The notes under the pieces: generated by a model
What the model was told of the DNA's origin: nothing
Seen by the model: only the letters and a program-made list of their open reading frames with translations
Database searches by the model: none
Part shown: positions 47,018 to 56,423 of the stretch, one piece after another
Position numbering within the stretch: position 1 is the first letter of the stretch
Layout: every line of letters starts with the position of its first letter
Assembly (NCBI RefSeq): GCF_024172095.1
Contig: NZ_JAMZDX010000003.1
Coordinates: 1,256,001 to 1,320,000 of the forward strand
DNA length: 64,000 bases
Reading direction: 5' to 3'
DNA from: Kitasatospora cinereorecta
Lineage (GTDB): Bacteria > Actinomycetota > Actinomycetes > Streptomycetales > Streptomycetaceae
Translations under genes and position numbers: made by a program

Positions 47018-50000
47018 ACCCGTCCCTTGTACCCGTTGCTGATCAGGTCGATACCCGGCTGCTTGTAGAAGGCTATCTGGTGGCCCTTCAGCCGCATCGG
47101 CGTGCTGTTGTCGGCCGACCAGTCCCTCAGGTTCATCAGCATCTTGCCCTCGACGTTGTCGTAGTTGTGCATCTGACTGCCGTCGAGGTCGTTGCGGTGG
47201 TGCGCGATGAAGTTACTGGTGTCCTGGTGGCTGCTGAACCGGCGCCCGTTCAGCTCCTCCAGCTCCGAGCGGGAGACCTGGAAGTGCATCACGGCCGGGC
47301 CGCCGTTGACGTGCTGGCCCCGGCGGGTGCCCTGGCGTTCGGCCCACTGGGCGGCCTGGTCGTAGTCGTTGGTGAGGTAGAAGCCGCCGTGTCCGAAGTC
47401 CATCGGGCGCGGCCGGACCTGCGGATTGATGCCGTGCTGTTCGATGGCGGAGGCGCCGTTGCCGTTGGTGCCGTGGAACAGGTCGATCATGTCCGGGTCG
47501 AGACCCAGCGGGTCGGCGATCCGGCGCGGGTCGCCGACGTACGCGTACGGGTTGACGCCGCCGCCGAGCCCGATCGGGTCGGAGCTCAAGTAGCGGGCGG
47601 TGGCCGGGTCGTAGTACCGGAAGACGTTGTAGTGCAGGCCGGTCTCGTCGTCGAGGTACTGCCCGGGGAAGCGCAGCGGGCAGGCGATCTCCTCGACCGC
47701 GCCGGGCAGCGGCTCGCCCCACAGCGTGGTGCGCTGCTGCCAGTGCACCGCGCCGTGCTCGTCGACCAGTTCGGTGGGCGAGCCGACCAGGTCGGTGACG
47801 ATGGCGTGGAAGCGCCGGTCGATCTCGGCCTGCGGGGCGTCGGCGGCCGGCAGCAGCAGGTCGGTCTGGGCCAGCGGGCGCATGCCGCTCTGGGTCCACT
47901 CCCAGCCGGTGACCCGTCGGCCCGGCTGCCCGGCCCGGGTGACGACCTGCTCGACCAGCAGCTCGCCGTCCCAGGTGAAGACGGTCTCGGCGAGGACGGT
48001 GACACCGTCCGCCGCCAGGTGCTGCTTGCCCCGGCGCCGCCCGAACGGGTCGTAGCGGAAGCGGCAGAGCGAACCGTCGGGGAGGGCGACCGAGCCGAGC
48101 TGGTCGTGCGAGTCCCAGGTGTACTGCCAGCTCAGCTCGCCGCCGGAGAGCAGTCGCCGGGTCTGCTTCACCAGCCGGCCCTGGGCGTCGTACTCGTAGG
48201 AGGTCCGGCCGGCCCGCCGCAGTCGGCCGCCCTCCACCGCGAGCTCGCCGGTGGTGGTGCCGTCGGCGCCGGGCAGCTGGGACGCCACCACGTTGCCCAG
48301 CTGGTCGTAGGCGTACCGCTCCTGCCAGGTGGCGCCGGTCAGGGCGGTCACCCGGCCGCTGCCGTCCAGCTCGGCGGTCCGGGTGCCGAGCAGCTGGTCG
48401 GTGCTCTCGGTGAGCCGGCCGCCGGGGAGGAAGGCGTACTCCTGCCGGCCCAGCAGCCGGCCGGCCGCGCTGACCTGCTGGCCGGTGAGCCGGTCCAGGC
48501 CGTCGAAGCCGCGGTCGATCACGACCTGGCCGAACTCGCGGCGGACCTCCCGGCCCGCCCGGTCGTAGTGGAAGCGCAGCGCCCCGCCGGGGCCGGTCAG
48601 CGTCTCGGGCAGGCCGACCGCCGTGTACGTCCAGCGCGACTCGATGCCGTGCGGGGTGCGCCGGCCGGTCGGACGGCCGAGCAGGTCGTACGTGAACGCG
48701 GTGACCCCGCCCTCGCACTCCTCGGCGACCATCCGGCCCACCGCGTCGTAGCTGCGGCGGACGCCGGTGCGGCCGTCCCCGGCGGTGAGCACCCGGCCCG
48801 CGCCGTCGAAGGTGAAGGTGGTGACCCGGCCGTCCGCGTGCACCTCGGCGGTGCGGCCGCGGAGGTCACGGACGTACTCCACCCGCTGGCCGGCCGCGTT
48901 GGTGCGGGCGGTCAGCGAGCCCGTCAGGTCGCGCTCGTAGCGCAGCGTGCGGCCGGCGAAGTCGGTCTCCTCGACCACGCCGCCGACCGGGTCGTGCCGG
49001 TACGTCCAGCGGGCGCCGGCCGGGTTGGTGACGGCGGTCAGCCGCAGCTGGCCGTCGTACTCGAAGGTGTACCGGTCGCCGTCCGGGCCGGTCCGCGCGG
49101 TCAGCTTGCCGAACGCGCCGTACTCCGCGGTGGTCACCGCGCCGCTCGGGTCGCGGTGCGCGACCACCCGGCCCTCGGCGTCGTGGGTCCACTCGTGCCG
49201 CCCGCCGTCCGGGTCCTGCCGCCAGGCCGGACGCCCCTCCAGGGTCCAGCCGAAGGTGGTGGTGTTGCCGAGCGCGTCGGTGACGGCGGACGGGCGGCCG
49301 AAGCGGTCGCGCACGCAGTGGCTGACCGCACCGAGCGCATCGGTCAGCGAGACCGTCAGGCCGGCCGGGTCGAAGCCGACCAGGCTGGTGCCGCCGAGCG
49401 CGTCGGTGACGGAGGCGGGCCGGCCGTGCTCGTCGTAGGTGTAGGCGGTGCGGGCGCCGAGCGGGTCGACGGTCGCGGTGGTGTTGCCGTGCTCGTCGTA
49501 CTCGTACGCCCACTGGGCGCCGTCCATCGCGGTGAGCGCCGTCACCCGGTGCCCGCGGTCGTACGCGGCGCTGCTGGTGGTGCCGTCGGGCAGGGTGGAG
49601 ACGGCCAGGTTGCCGTGCTCGTCGTAGGTGAAGTTGCTGGTACGGCCCAGCGGGTCGGTGCGCGACAGCAGTTGGCCGTAGCGGTCCCACTCGAAGGTGG
49701 CGACCGCGCCGTGCGGAGAGGTCTCCCGCACGAGCCGGCCCCACTCGTCGAGCTGGTAGACGGTCCGGTTGCCGACCGCGTCGGTCATGGTGGTGACGCG
49801 CTGCTCGGCGTCGTAGGCGAAGAACGCGTCCAGGAAGCCGCCGTCGCCGCGGGTCTGCACGCAGCGGCCGGAGCGGTCGTAGACGTACCGGTAGCGGTAG
49901 CCGACCCGGTCGGTCCAGCTGGTGAGGCGGGCCGAACCGTCGTAGGTGAACTGCATCGCGAGGTCGGAGGAGTCGGTCACGGCGGAGAGCTGCCCGTTGC

Positions 50001-51216
50001 CGTCGTAGCCGTACCGCACCAGCGTGATCGGCTGCTCCTCGGACCCCGAGGCGTCCGCGGTGTCCGCTGCCGTGTCCGCCGCTGTGTCCGCGGTCGCCGG
50101 GTCGGCCGTCTCCGGGTCGGCCGTCTCCGGCACCGGCGCGGTGACGGCGGGCAGCAGCGTCAGGGCGCTGATCCGCTGGCCGGCGGTGGTCACGCCGATC
50201 CGGTAACCGCCGCTGTGGCACACCTCGGTGGGCACGCCGCCCGGCCCGTACCGGACCTCGATCCGGTTGCCGTTGCGGTCGGTGATCGCGCTCAGCGGCA
50301 GCTGCAGGGCGCCGGCCGCGCGGGTGTGCGGGCCGGGGCCGGTGGCGGGCTGCGCGAAGTGCCGGCTGATGCCGCTGCGCGGGTCGGTGATCCGCATGCC
50401 GCCGCCCGCGGTGCCGTCCCAGTGCAGCGGCCAGCGCGGCCCCTCCACCGGGTGGACCGCCGCACCGGGCTCCGGCACCGGGTAGACCAGCACCATGCCG
50501 TCGTCGGCGGCGAACAGCACGCCCTCGTCGTCGAGTTCCAGTCGCTGGTCCAGCGTGGAGGCCCAACTGGTGCCGAACCAGCCGCCGATCCGGTAGCCGG
50601 ACAGGTGGGTGCGGGCCAGCACCAGCGGCAGTGCGGCGTCCAGGCCGACGTCGGTCTGCCCGAACAGCACCTCGCCGGACGCGATGTCCACCGGGTCGCT
50701 CTTCGCCGGCTTGGCAACCAGCGGTCGGCCCTGCGGCTTGGGGTCGGTGCTGTTGAGCCGTACGTTCGGGCTCTTCGGGGGCGCGGGCTTCGGCGCCGCG
50801 GGCGTGGGCTTGCTCGGCCCGCTGTTGCCCGACACCACGCTGGCGAAGCTCTTGCCGCCCCACGGGTTGCTCGGCACGGTCTTCGGCTGCGCGGTGCCGC
50901 TGGTGATCGAGGTCAGGTTGCGGGCCACCGACTCCTCGTGGGTCCGATGGTTGGCGCTGGTCTTCTTCAGCCCGGTGCCGACGTCGTCCAGGTGCTTGCC
51001 CAGCGTCTGCTGCCCCTTGGTGAGGCTCTCCATCAGCTTCTCGACGCCGCCCTCGGCGGCCTGGGCCAGCCCGCCGCGGCCCTTGGTCCGGCCGAAGTGG
51101 CTCTTCGCCCGGCCGAGGTGGTTGTCACCCGAGGAGGTGAGCTTGGTGGAACCGACCTTGAAGTGCTCCGCCAGCTTGTCGGTCGCCTCGGCGCTGTGCT
51201 TGAAGCCCTCGCTCAT
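47014..51216 (-). CDS. Rhs-repeat polymorphic toxin with C-terminal DUF3990-like (ADP-ribosyltransferase-clan) domain
   Basis: This is a 1400-residue protein. N-terminus: a helical WXG/LXG-like region (about 1-110) and a Pro/Lys-rich linker. Then a DUF6531 domain (DPVDIASGEVLFGQTDVGLDAALPLVLARTHLSG, about 165-230) and some twenty RHS/YD repeats forming the usual shell. The Rhs core ends at NPYAYVGDP...ADPLGL (about 1225-1240). The last 159 residues are a distinct toxin: DLFHGTNGNG, DFGHGGFYLTNDYDQAAQWA, HNYDNVEGKMLMN and HQIAFYKQPGIDLI. These match the layout of DUF3990, placed in the ADP-ribosyltransferase clan. It overlaps both neighbours by 4 bp. Secretion by a type VII system is inferred from the N-terminus and the WXG100-like partner. 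Confidence 0.88.
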   Translation of the reverse strand: MSEGFKHSAEATDKLAEHFKVGSTKLTSSGDNHLGRAKSHFGRTKGRGGLAQAAEGGVEKLMESLTKGQQTLGKHLDDVGTGLKKTSANHRTHEESVARNLTSITSGTAQPKTVPSNPWGGKSFASVVSGNSGPSKPTPAAPKPAPPKSPNVRLNSTDPKPQGRPLVAKPAKSDPVDIASGEVLFGQTDVGLDAALPLVLARTHLSGYRIGGWFGTSWASTLDQRLELDDEGVLFAADDGMVLVYPVPEPGAAVHPVEGPRWPLHWDGTAGGGMRITDPRSGISRHFAQPATGPGPHTRAAGALQLPLSAITDRNGNRIEVRYGPGGVPTEVCHSGGYRIGVTTAGQRISALTLLPAVTAPVPETADPETADPATADTAADTAADTADASGSEEQPITLVRYGYDGNGQLSAVTDSSDLAMQFTYDGSARLTSWTDRVGYRYRYVYDRSGRCVQTRGDGGFLDAFFAYDAEQRVTTMTDAVGNRTVYQLDEWGRLVRETSPHGAVATFEWDRYGQLLSRTDPLGRTSNFTYDEHGNLAVSTLPDGTTSSAAYDRGHRVTALTAMDGAQWAYEYDEHGNTTATVDPLGARTAYTYDEHGRPASVTDALGGTSLVGFDPAGLTVSLTDALGAVSHCVRDRFGRPSAVTDALGNTTTFGWTLEGRPAWRQDPDGGRHEWTHDAEGRVVAHRDPSGAVTTAEYGAFGKLTARTGPDGDRYTFEYDGQLRLTAVTNPAGARWTYRHDPVGGVVEETDFAGRTLRYERDLTGSLTARTNAAGQRVEYVRDLRGRTAEVHADGRVTTFTFDGAGRVLTAGDGRTGVRRSYDAVGRMVAEECEGGVTAFTYDLLGRPTGRRTPHGIESRWTYTAVGLPETLTGPGGALRFHYDRAGREVRREFGQVVIDRGFDGLDRLTGQQVSAAGRLLGRQEYAFLPGGRLTESTDQLLGTRTAELDGSGRVTALTGATWQERYAYDQLGNVVASQLPGADGTTTGELAVEGGRLRRAGRTSYEYDAQGRLVKQTRRLLSGGELSWQYTWDSHDQLGSVALPDGSLCRFRYDPFGRRRGKQHLAADGVTVLAETVFTWDGELLVEQVVTRAGQPGRRVTGWEWTQSGMRPLAQTDLLLPAADAPQAEIDRRFHAIVTDLVGSPTELVDEHGAVHWQQRTTLWGEPLPGAVEEIACPLRFPGQYLDDETGLHYNVFRYYDPATARYLSSDPIGLGGGVNPYAYVGDPRRIADPLGLDPDMIDLFHGTNGNGASAIEQHGINPQVRPRPMDFGHGGFYLTNDYDQAAQWAERQGTRRGQHVNGGPAVMHFQVSRSELEELNGRRFSSHQDTSNFIAHHRNDLDGSQMHNYDNVEGKMLMNLRDWSADNSTPMRLKGHQIAFYKQPGIDLISNGYKGRV

Positions 51217-51908
51217 GCCTTCGCCTCCGCGCCGTGGTTGATGCCGAGCTGCCCCAGCGAACCGTCCACCCCGTCCTTCAACCCCTTCTCGCCGGCCTTG
51301 CCGACCTCACCCAGGTCCACACCATTGCCGATGCCCAGGGCTTGCTCGCCCAACTGCAGCACCAGATTGCCCGCCATGCTCTCCAGCGCGCTGACGATCG
51401 GGCCGGTGGCCACCGACATCAGCTGGTCGATGATCTGTTCCTCGGCCTCCTTGAGCAGCCGTTTCACGACCACCCGGGTCACCTGGGTGGCGCCCACCGC
51501 GCCCGCCTCCGACAGGCCGAAGGTGAACGGCGCCGCCGCCTGGGCGGCGATCACCTCGGCTGCCAGAATGCCGAGTTGGACGATCGCCGCGATCTTGGCT
51601 CCGGTGATCAGCACCGCGACCCCGTCCAACACCGTCCCCACCAGGCGACATCCCTCGGCGAGTTGGTGGATGTGGGTGCCGTTGACCTTCCCCCAGTGCG
51701 CCTGGAACGCCTCGACCGCGAGCCCGGCGTTCTCGCCGGCCATCTGCTCCACAGCCTGGGCCAGATCGGCCCGGTGGTCGTCGATCTCACTGGCGAACTC
51801 GCGGACGGCATTGGCCATCTCGCGGTAGTCGTCCTCGTCGACGTTGGGCCAGTCGATGCCGATCAGGTCGAGGACCCACACCAGCTCGTCGGGCAGGACG
51901 ACGCCCAT
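51213..51908 (-). CDS. WXG100-like protein (CpnT N-domain type), partner of the Rhs toxin
   Basis: This 231-residue helical protein begins with LPDELVWVLDLIGIDWPNVDEDDYREMANAVREFASEID and includes AFQAHWGKVNGTH. This resembles the WXG100-like domain found at the N-terminus of CpnT-type type VII secretion toxins. A Gly/Ala-rich amphipathic middle (AAIVQLGILAAEVIAAQAAAPFTFGLSEAGAVG) may insert in a membrane. The Rhs ATG overlaps its stop (51213-51216). It probably helps export or deliver the Rhs protein (inference). Confidence 0.78.
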   Translation of the reverse strand: MGVVLPDELVWVLDLIGIDWPNVDEDDYREMANAVREFASEIDDHRADLAQAVEQMAGENAGLAVEAFQAHWGKVNGTHIHQLAEGCRLVGTVLDGVAVLITGAKIAAIVQLGILAAEVIAAQAAAPFTFGLSEAGAVGATQVTRVVVKRLLKEAEEQIIDQLMSVATGPIVSALESMAGNLVLQLGEQALGIGNGVDLGEVGKAGEKGLKDGVDGSLGQLGINHGAEAKA

Positions 51909-52074
51909 TCACCACCCCCGGGAATATTGCTCTAGACCACGTCCGACCTTGACAATAGCCCATCAAAATGACGAACCGTCCGAACCGGGCTGTCGTCCGA
52001 GTCACAACCCGCTTTGGTGACGGGACCGGGTGACGGGACCGGGTGACGCGGGACCGGGCGCCGGGGCCGAGGCG

Positions 52075-53526
52075 CTATGCCGCCGCCGGGAGCGCCTGCC
52101 GCCGCGCCCGGATCAGAGCGGCGAGAGCGGCCGCGCGGCCCCCCTCGCGCTGGGCCTCCAACTCCGCCGCCAACCGCCCCAGCTGGGCCTCCACCTCGGC
52201 GGACTGCACGCCCGCGGCCTGCCGCAGGGCCTGCTCGCCCGCAGCGCAGGCGCCGTCCAGCAGGCCCCCGCGGATCCGTGCGGTGGCCAGCAGGCAGCCC
52301 ACCAGCACGCTGCGCACGGTGTCGTCCGGTCCGTAGTCGGGGAGCGCCAGCTCGGCAGCGCGCCGGGCCGCCTCGTGCTCGCCGAGGGCCAGTCGGCAGC
52401 GGATCTCGGCCTCGGCGAGTTCGCGCGGGTCGAACGGGTGCGGCGCCGCAGCCGGCTCGTCGGCCGGGTCCGGCTCCGTCGTCGTCGCCATCACCTCCGC
52501 CTCCGCCTCCGTTACCGCTTCCGCCGCCGCTGCTGCCCGGGCGAGCGCGAGGGCCCGGTCCGCGGCGGCGGCGTCGCGGAGCGTCGCGTACGCGCGCGCC
52601 TCGGCGGCGTGGGCGGCCGCGAGCGCCGGCCCCGGCTGGTGCCGGGTGCCGAGCACCGCCGCCCGCAGCAGGTCCAGCGCGGCCGGCTGGTCGGCCGGCG
52701 CAGTGTAGGAGGCGGCCAGGGCGACCAGGGCCCGCCCGCCCAGCATCCGGTCGCCCGCCCGGTGGGCGAGGAACAGGCCCAGCAGGCGGTAGCGGCGCCC
52801 GAGTCCAGGCAGCCCGGACTCCTGCGCGCACGATCCGGCGTGCAGCGCACCTTCGGCGGCGGCCCGGAACAGCGCACGGCCCACCTCGGCCGGGTAGCTC
52901 CCGGTGAGCAGTCGGCCCAGGTCGCTGAGCAGGTACTGCACCACCGGTCGATGGGCGGCCGCCCCGCCGTGCCGTCCGGCGATCAGCTCGAACGCCTGGA
53001 GGGTCGCCCGCAGCCGGTGCACGTCCGCCGCCGTCACCCCGGGCCCCGGACCGAGCCCGATCGCGGCCGGCAATTCCTCCGCCAGCAGCCAGTGCAGGGC
53101 GGGCCCGGACAGCGCGCCGATCGGCAGGTCGGCGCGGATCGCGTTCTCCTGCCCGAGGTCGCCCTCCCACAACCGGCGTGCGGCCGCGGCGAGTTCCTCG
53201 GGCCCGTCGATGAACCCGGTGTCCAGTAGCGGTCTGCTCGGCTCCCCGTCGACGGGCATGCCGATCTCCGCGGGCGTCACCACCCGGCCGAGCGCCAGCG
53301 ACAGCGTCTCGGCGATCAGCGCGGGTGGGACCGCCCGGCTCCGGCGCCCCTCCCGCCAGCGCTGCACGCTGGTGTGGGTGCAGCGGGCGTCGCTGCCGTA
53401 GCGGGCGGCCGTCTCGCGGATCGCCCGCGCGAGCTGCTTGTTCGACAGTCCGGCCTGCTCGATGAGCGCACTCAACTGCCGGTTGGGCGCACGCGTGACG
53501 GCGGGGCGCTCCTCGTCGCTGGTCAT
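52075..53526 (-). CDS. HTH regulator with TPR-like C-terminal region
   Basis: This 483-residue streptomycete-type regulator has an N-terminal helix-turn-helix (about 15-75: RQLSALIEQAGLSNKQLARAIRETAARYG...THTSVQRWREGRRSR) and a long Ala/Leu-rich alpha-solenoid resembling TPR repeats, interrupted by an acidic Pro-rich insert (about 350-380). It probably senses a peptide or small molecule through the solenoid. Target unknown. Its upstream region holds three GCAAAC copies and an inverted repeat, possibly an autoregulatory site shared with the divergent gene. Confidence 0.82.
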   Translation of the reverse strand: MTSDEERPAVTRAPNRQLSALIEQAGLSNKQLARAIRETAARYGSDARCTHTSVQRWREGRRSRAVPPALIAETLSLALGRVVTPAEIGMPVDGEPSRPLLDTGFIDGPEELAAAARRLWEGDLGQENAIRADLPIGALSGPALHWLLAEELPAAIGLGPGPGVTAADVHRLRATLQAFELIAGRHGGAAAHRPVVQYLLSDLGRLLTGSYPAEVGRALFRAAAEGALHAGSCAQESGLPGLGRRYRLLGLFLAHRAGDRMLGGRALVALAASYTAPADQPAALDLLRAAVLGTRHQPGPALAAAHAAEARAYATLRDAAAADRALALARAAAAAEAVTEAEAEVMATTTEPDPADEPAAAPHPFDPRELAEAEIRCRLALGEHEAARRAAELALPDYGPDDTVRSVLVGCLLATARIRGGLLDGACAAGEQALRQAAGVQSAEVEAQLGRLAAELEAQREGGRAAALAALIRARRQALPAAA

Positions 53527-53553
53527 ACGGCTGGACTGTAAGGGAAGTTGCCC

Positions 53554-53606
53554 GCAAACGAAGGCGAGTTGAGCAAACAATGGCCTCAACTGAACCTCCA
53601 GCAAAC
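53554..53606. promoter_or_regulatory. Repeat cluster between divergent genes: three GCAAAC and an AGTTGAG/CTCAACT palindrome
   Basis: GCAAAC lies at 53554, 53573 and 53601. The inverted repeat AGTTGAG (53567-53573) / CTCAACT (53585-53591) surrounds the middle copy. The cluster lies 28-80 bp upstream of the HTH regulator start and is a candidate binding site. Confidence 0.5.
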
Positions 53607-53731
53607 GGATGTGGTCGAGTGAACCCCCTGTGAGCCCTATTGCGGACGACGAGGTCTCTGGTTGTCTACTTCCGCGCAGAGCGACCGACCCCTGACTCCG
53701 CGTATCCGAACGGACGGTCTCGAAGGACAGG

Positions 53732-54679
53732 ATGGTCGTGGCTAAGTGGCTTGGGCGTGGCGCCTCGCAGTTGGACCCGCACCCCGCCCGGGACGACCGT
53801 CCGCTCCGCGCGGTCTGCGAGGACGCCACCATGGGCCGGTGGGACGGCCCGCGTGACCTGATCGCCTCCACCGGCCGCGACTGGGACCGCCGGGTGTTCC
53901 GCCTGCAGATCCTCGCCCGCAACGGCGTCCGGCTGCGCTGGGCCGAGGCGTGGGCCTCCGCCGAGCCGTACAACCCCGACGCGCTCGCCATGCTCGCCCA
54001 CGTCCAGGCACTGCGTGCGATCGTCGCCGCCGAACCGGACGACGCCGCCCTCGACGAGGCCTGGCGCACCTGCCTGGCGGCCGCCGAGGCCGCCCCCGCC
54101 GACCCCTCGCCCTGGCTCGTCATGATGGCCCTGGTCCGGACGCTCGCGCCGGACTGGAACACCCTCCTGGAGCTGTGGCACGAGGTCGCCCGGCGCGACC
54201 CGTTCAACCGGGAGAGCCACCACGAGGTGCTCGCGTACCTGATGCCGCGCAAGCACGGTTCGACCACGGTGATGTTCGACTGGGTGCGCGACCGGGTCCA
54301 GGGCGTGCCCGACGGCAGCCCGCTCGTGGTGCTGCTGCTCGTCGCCCAGGCCGAGCACTACCGCTACCGGCAGTCGCAACGCAGCGGCGTCGGCGTCGCC
54401 ATCCACCCCTGGATGGAGTGCCCCGACATCGACCGGGTGCTCGAGCGCTGGTGGCACCTGCGACCGGCCGTCCGGCACGCCAACTTCACGGACGACGCCA
54501 ACTACCTCGCGCACGCCCTCTCCTTCGCCGGCCGGCACCGCGAGGCGCACGCCGTCTTCGAGGAGATCGGCCCGTACGCCGCCAAGCTCCCCTGGGCGTA
54601 CTGCGGCGACGCCGAGCAGCTCTTCCAGACCCACCGGGAACGGGCCAGGAACGCCCCCCGCAGCCTGCGCCGCAGGTAG
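53732..54679 (+). CDS. Conserved-type protein with TPR-like helices, unknown function
   Basis: This 315-residue predicted soluble, mostly helical protein is rich in Trp and Arg. Segments such as RRVFRLQILARNGVRLRWAEAWASAEPYNPDALAMLAHVQALRA and WLVMMALVRTLAPDWNTLLELWHEVARRDPFNRESHHEVLAYL look like TPR-type helical pairs. No named domain recognised with confidence. The ATG sits four bases after AAGGACAGG; GTG 53738 is better spaced. It is divergent from the HTH/TPR regulator and may be under its control. Confidence 0.7.
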   Translation: MVVAKWLGRGASQLDPHPARDDRPLRAVCEDATMGRWDGPRDLIASTGRDWDRRVFRLQILARNGVRLRWAEAWASAEPYNPDALAMLAHVQALRAIVAAEPDDAALDEAWRTCLAAAEAAPADPSPWLVMMALVRTLAPDWNTLLELWHEVARRDPFNRESHHEVLAYLMPRKHGSTTVMFDWVRDRVQGVPDGSPLVVLLLVAQAEHYRYRQSQRSGVGVAIHPWMECPDIDRVLERWWHLRPAVRHANFTDDANYLAHALSFAGRHREAHAVFEEIGPYAAKLPWAYCGDAEQLFQTHRERARNAPRSLRRR

Positions 54680-54791
54680 CCGCGCTCCACCCCCTTCCGC
54701 AGGGCTTCGCTTTTTCATTGCTCCCCCCTTCCCGCTTTCCCCGCTTCCCCCGTCCACCGATCCGCGCTGCCCCCCGAGAGGACACCCGCTC

Positions 54792-56312
54792 ATGCCTCTG
54801 GAACCCGACCACCTGTCGGACGAGGAACGCCTCGCCCAGCTCGGCTACACCCAGGTCCTGGCCCGCCGGATGTCCGGCTTCTCCAACTTCGCCGTCTCCT
54901 TCACGATCATCTCGATCCTCTCCGGCTGCCTCACCCTCTACGGCTTCGGGCTGAACACCGGCGGCCCGGCCATGCTCACCTGGGGCTGGGTGCTGGTCGG
55001 CGCGATGACCCTGTTCGTCGGACTGGCGATGGCCGAGGTCTGCTCCTCCTACCCGACCTCGGCGGGCCTGTACTTCTGGGCGAAGGAGATGGCCCCCGCC
55101 AAGTCCGCCGCCGCCTGGGCCTGGTTCACCGGCTGGTTCAACGTCCTCGGCCAGGTCGCGGTGACCGCCGGCATCGACTTCGGCGCCGCCACCTTCCTCA
55201 ACGCCTACCTGGACCTGCAGTTCGGCTTCGGCGCGAGCCCCGAGCACACCATCGAACTGTTCGCCGGCATCCTGCTGCTGCACGGCGTGCTGAACACCTT
55301 CGGCGTCCGCCTGGTGGCGGTGCTCAACAGCGTCAGCGTGTGGTGGCACGTCGGCGGCGTCCTCATCATCGTCGGCCTGCTCGCGGTGGTCCCGTCCCAC
55401 CACCAGTCGGTGTCCTTCGTGTTCGGCCACTTCGTCAACAACACCGGCTTCAAGAGCGGCTTCTACGTCGGCCTGCTCAGCCTGCTCGTCGCCCAGTACA
55501 CCTTCACCGGCTACGACGCCTCCGCCCACATGACCGAGGAGACCAACGACGCGGCCGTCGCCGGACCGCGCGGCATCGTGCGCTCCATCTGGACCTCCTG
55601 GATCGCCGGCTTCGTCCTGATCGTCGGCCTCACCTTCGCCATCCAGGACTGGGACGGCACCCTCGCCACCTCGATCGGCGTGCCGCCCGCCCAGGTGTTC
55701 ATCGACGCGCTCGGCCAGGCCGGCGGCAAGGCGCTGCTGCTGATCGTCATCGGCGCCCAGCTGTTCTGCGGCATGGCCTCGGTCACCGCCAACTCCCGCA
55801 TGATCTACGCCTTCTCGCGGGACGGCGCACTGCCCTTCAGCAAGTTCTGGCACACCATCAACCCGGGCACCCGCACCCCCACCAACGCCGTCTGGCTGGC
55901 CGTCGTCGGCGCCCTCGCGCTCGGCCTGCCCTACCTGATCAACGCGACCGCGTACGCCGCCGTCACCTCGATCGCCACCATCGGCCTCTACATCGCCTAC
56001 GTCATCCCGACCTTCCTCCGCCTGCGCCAGGGCGACCGCTTCCAGCGCGGCCCGTGGCACCTCGGCGCGTGGAGCCGTCCGATCGGCGTCATCGCGGTGC
56101 TCTGGGTGGTCGTGATCACCGTCCTCTTCATGCTGCCCCAGCTCAGCCCGATCACCGCGACCAACTTCAACTACGCCCCCGTCGCTGTCGCCGTCGTCCT
56201 CGGCTTCGCGACCCTCTGGTGGCTGGTCTCCGCCCGCAAGTGGTTCCTCAACCGCTCCCACCCCCGCAACCTCGCCGACACCACCCCCCACCCCGTCCCC
56301 ACCCCCCGCTGA
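54792..56312 (+). CDS. APC-superfamily amino acid permease (GABA permease-like)
   Basis: This 506-residue membrane transporter has about twelve helices. Diagnostic are the entry motif GFSNFAVSFTIISILSGCLTLYGFGLNTGGP and the helix 6/7 region YTFTGYDASAHMTEETNDA, which match the amino-acid/GABA branch (GabP, Bat1). It likely imports amino acids or GABA by proton or cation symport. ATG 54792 follows a GAGAGGA site. It is followed by a strong terminator that in the ancestral order would also have served glnA. Confidence 0.9.
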   Translation: MPLEPDHLSDEERLAQLGYTQVLARRMSGFSNFAVSFTIISILSGCLTLYGFGLNTGGPAMLTWGWVLVGAMTLFVGLAMAEVCSSYPTSAGLYFWAKEMAPAKSAAAWAWFTGWFNVLGQVAVTAGIDFGAATFLNAYLDLQFGFGASPEHTIELFAGILLLHGVLNTFGVRLVAVLNSVSVWWHVGGVLIIVGLLAVVPSHHQSVSFVFGHFVNNTGFKSGFYVGLLSLLVAQYTFTGYDASAHMTEETNDAAVAGPRGIVRSIWTSWIAGFVLIVGLTFAIQDWDGTLATSIGVPPAQVFIDALGQAGGKALLLIVIGAQLFCGMASVTANSRMIYAFSRDGALPFSKFWHTINPGTRTPTNAVWLAVVGALALGLPYLINATAYAAVTSIATIGLYIAYVIPTFLRLRQGDRFQRGPWHLGAWSRPIGVIAVLWVVVITVLFMLPQLSPITATNFNYAPVAVAVVLGFATLWWLVSARKWFLNRSHPRNLADTTPHPVPTPR

Positions 56313-56336
56313 CCCGCCCGTCACACCAACGCGCTC

Positions 56337-56375
56337 GAGGCTCCGCCGCCCCTCTGGTCAGGGCGGCGGAGCCTC
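56337..56375. terminator. Strong terminator, probably the original glnA/permease bidirectional terminator
   Basis: A 15-bp perfect stem (56337-56351 with 56361-56375, 9-nt loop) lies 24 bp after the permease stop and 12 bp before the left copy of the glnA 3'-end repeat. Read on the minus strand it would end a transcript coming through that repeat. Confidence 0.82.
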
Positions 56376-56386
56376 GCGCGGTTGGT

Positions 56387-56423
56387 TCGGAGGCGCTCCT
56401 ACAGGTCGTAATTCTGATCGAAC
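56387..56423. repeat. Left direct repeat: diverged copy of the 3' end of glnA
   Basis: Bases 56387-56410 are identical to 60533-60556, which span the glnA stop codon and the bases just beyond. After seven unmatched bases, TCGAAC matches again in register. Read on the minus strand in the glnA frame it encodes a tail FDQNYDL-stop, against FELYYDL-stop in glnA. It marks the left border of an inserted segment. Confidence 0.8.
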
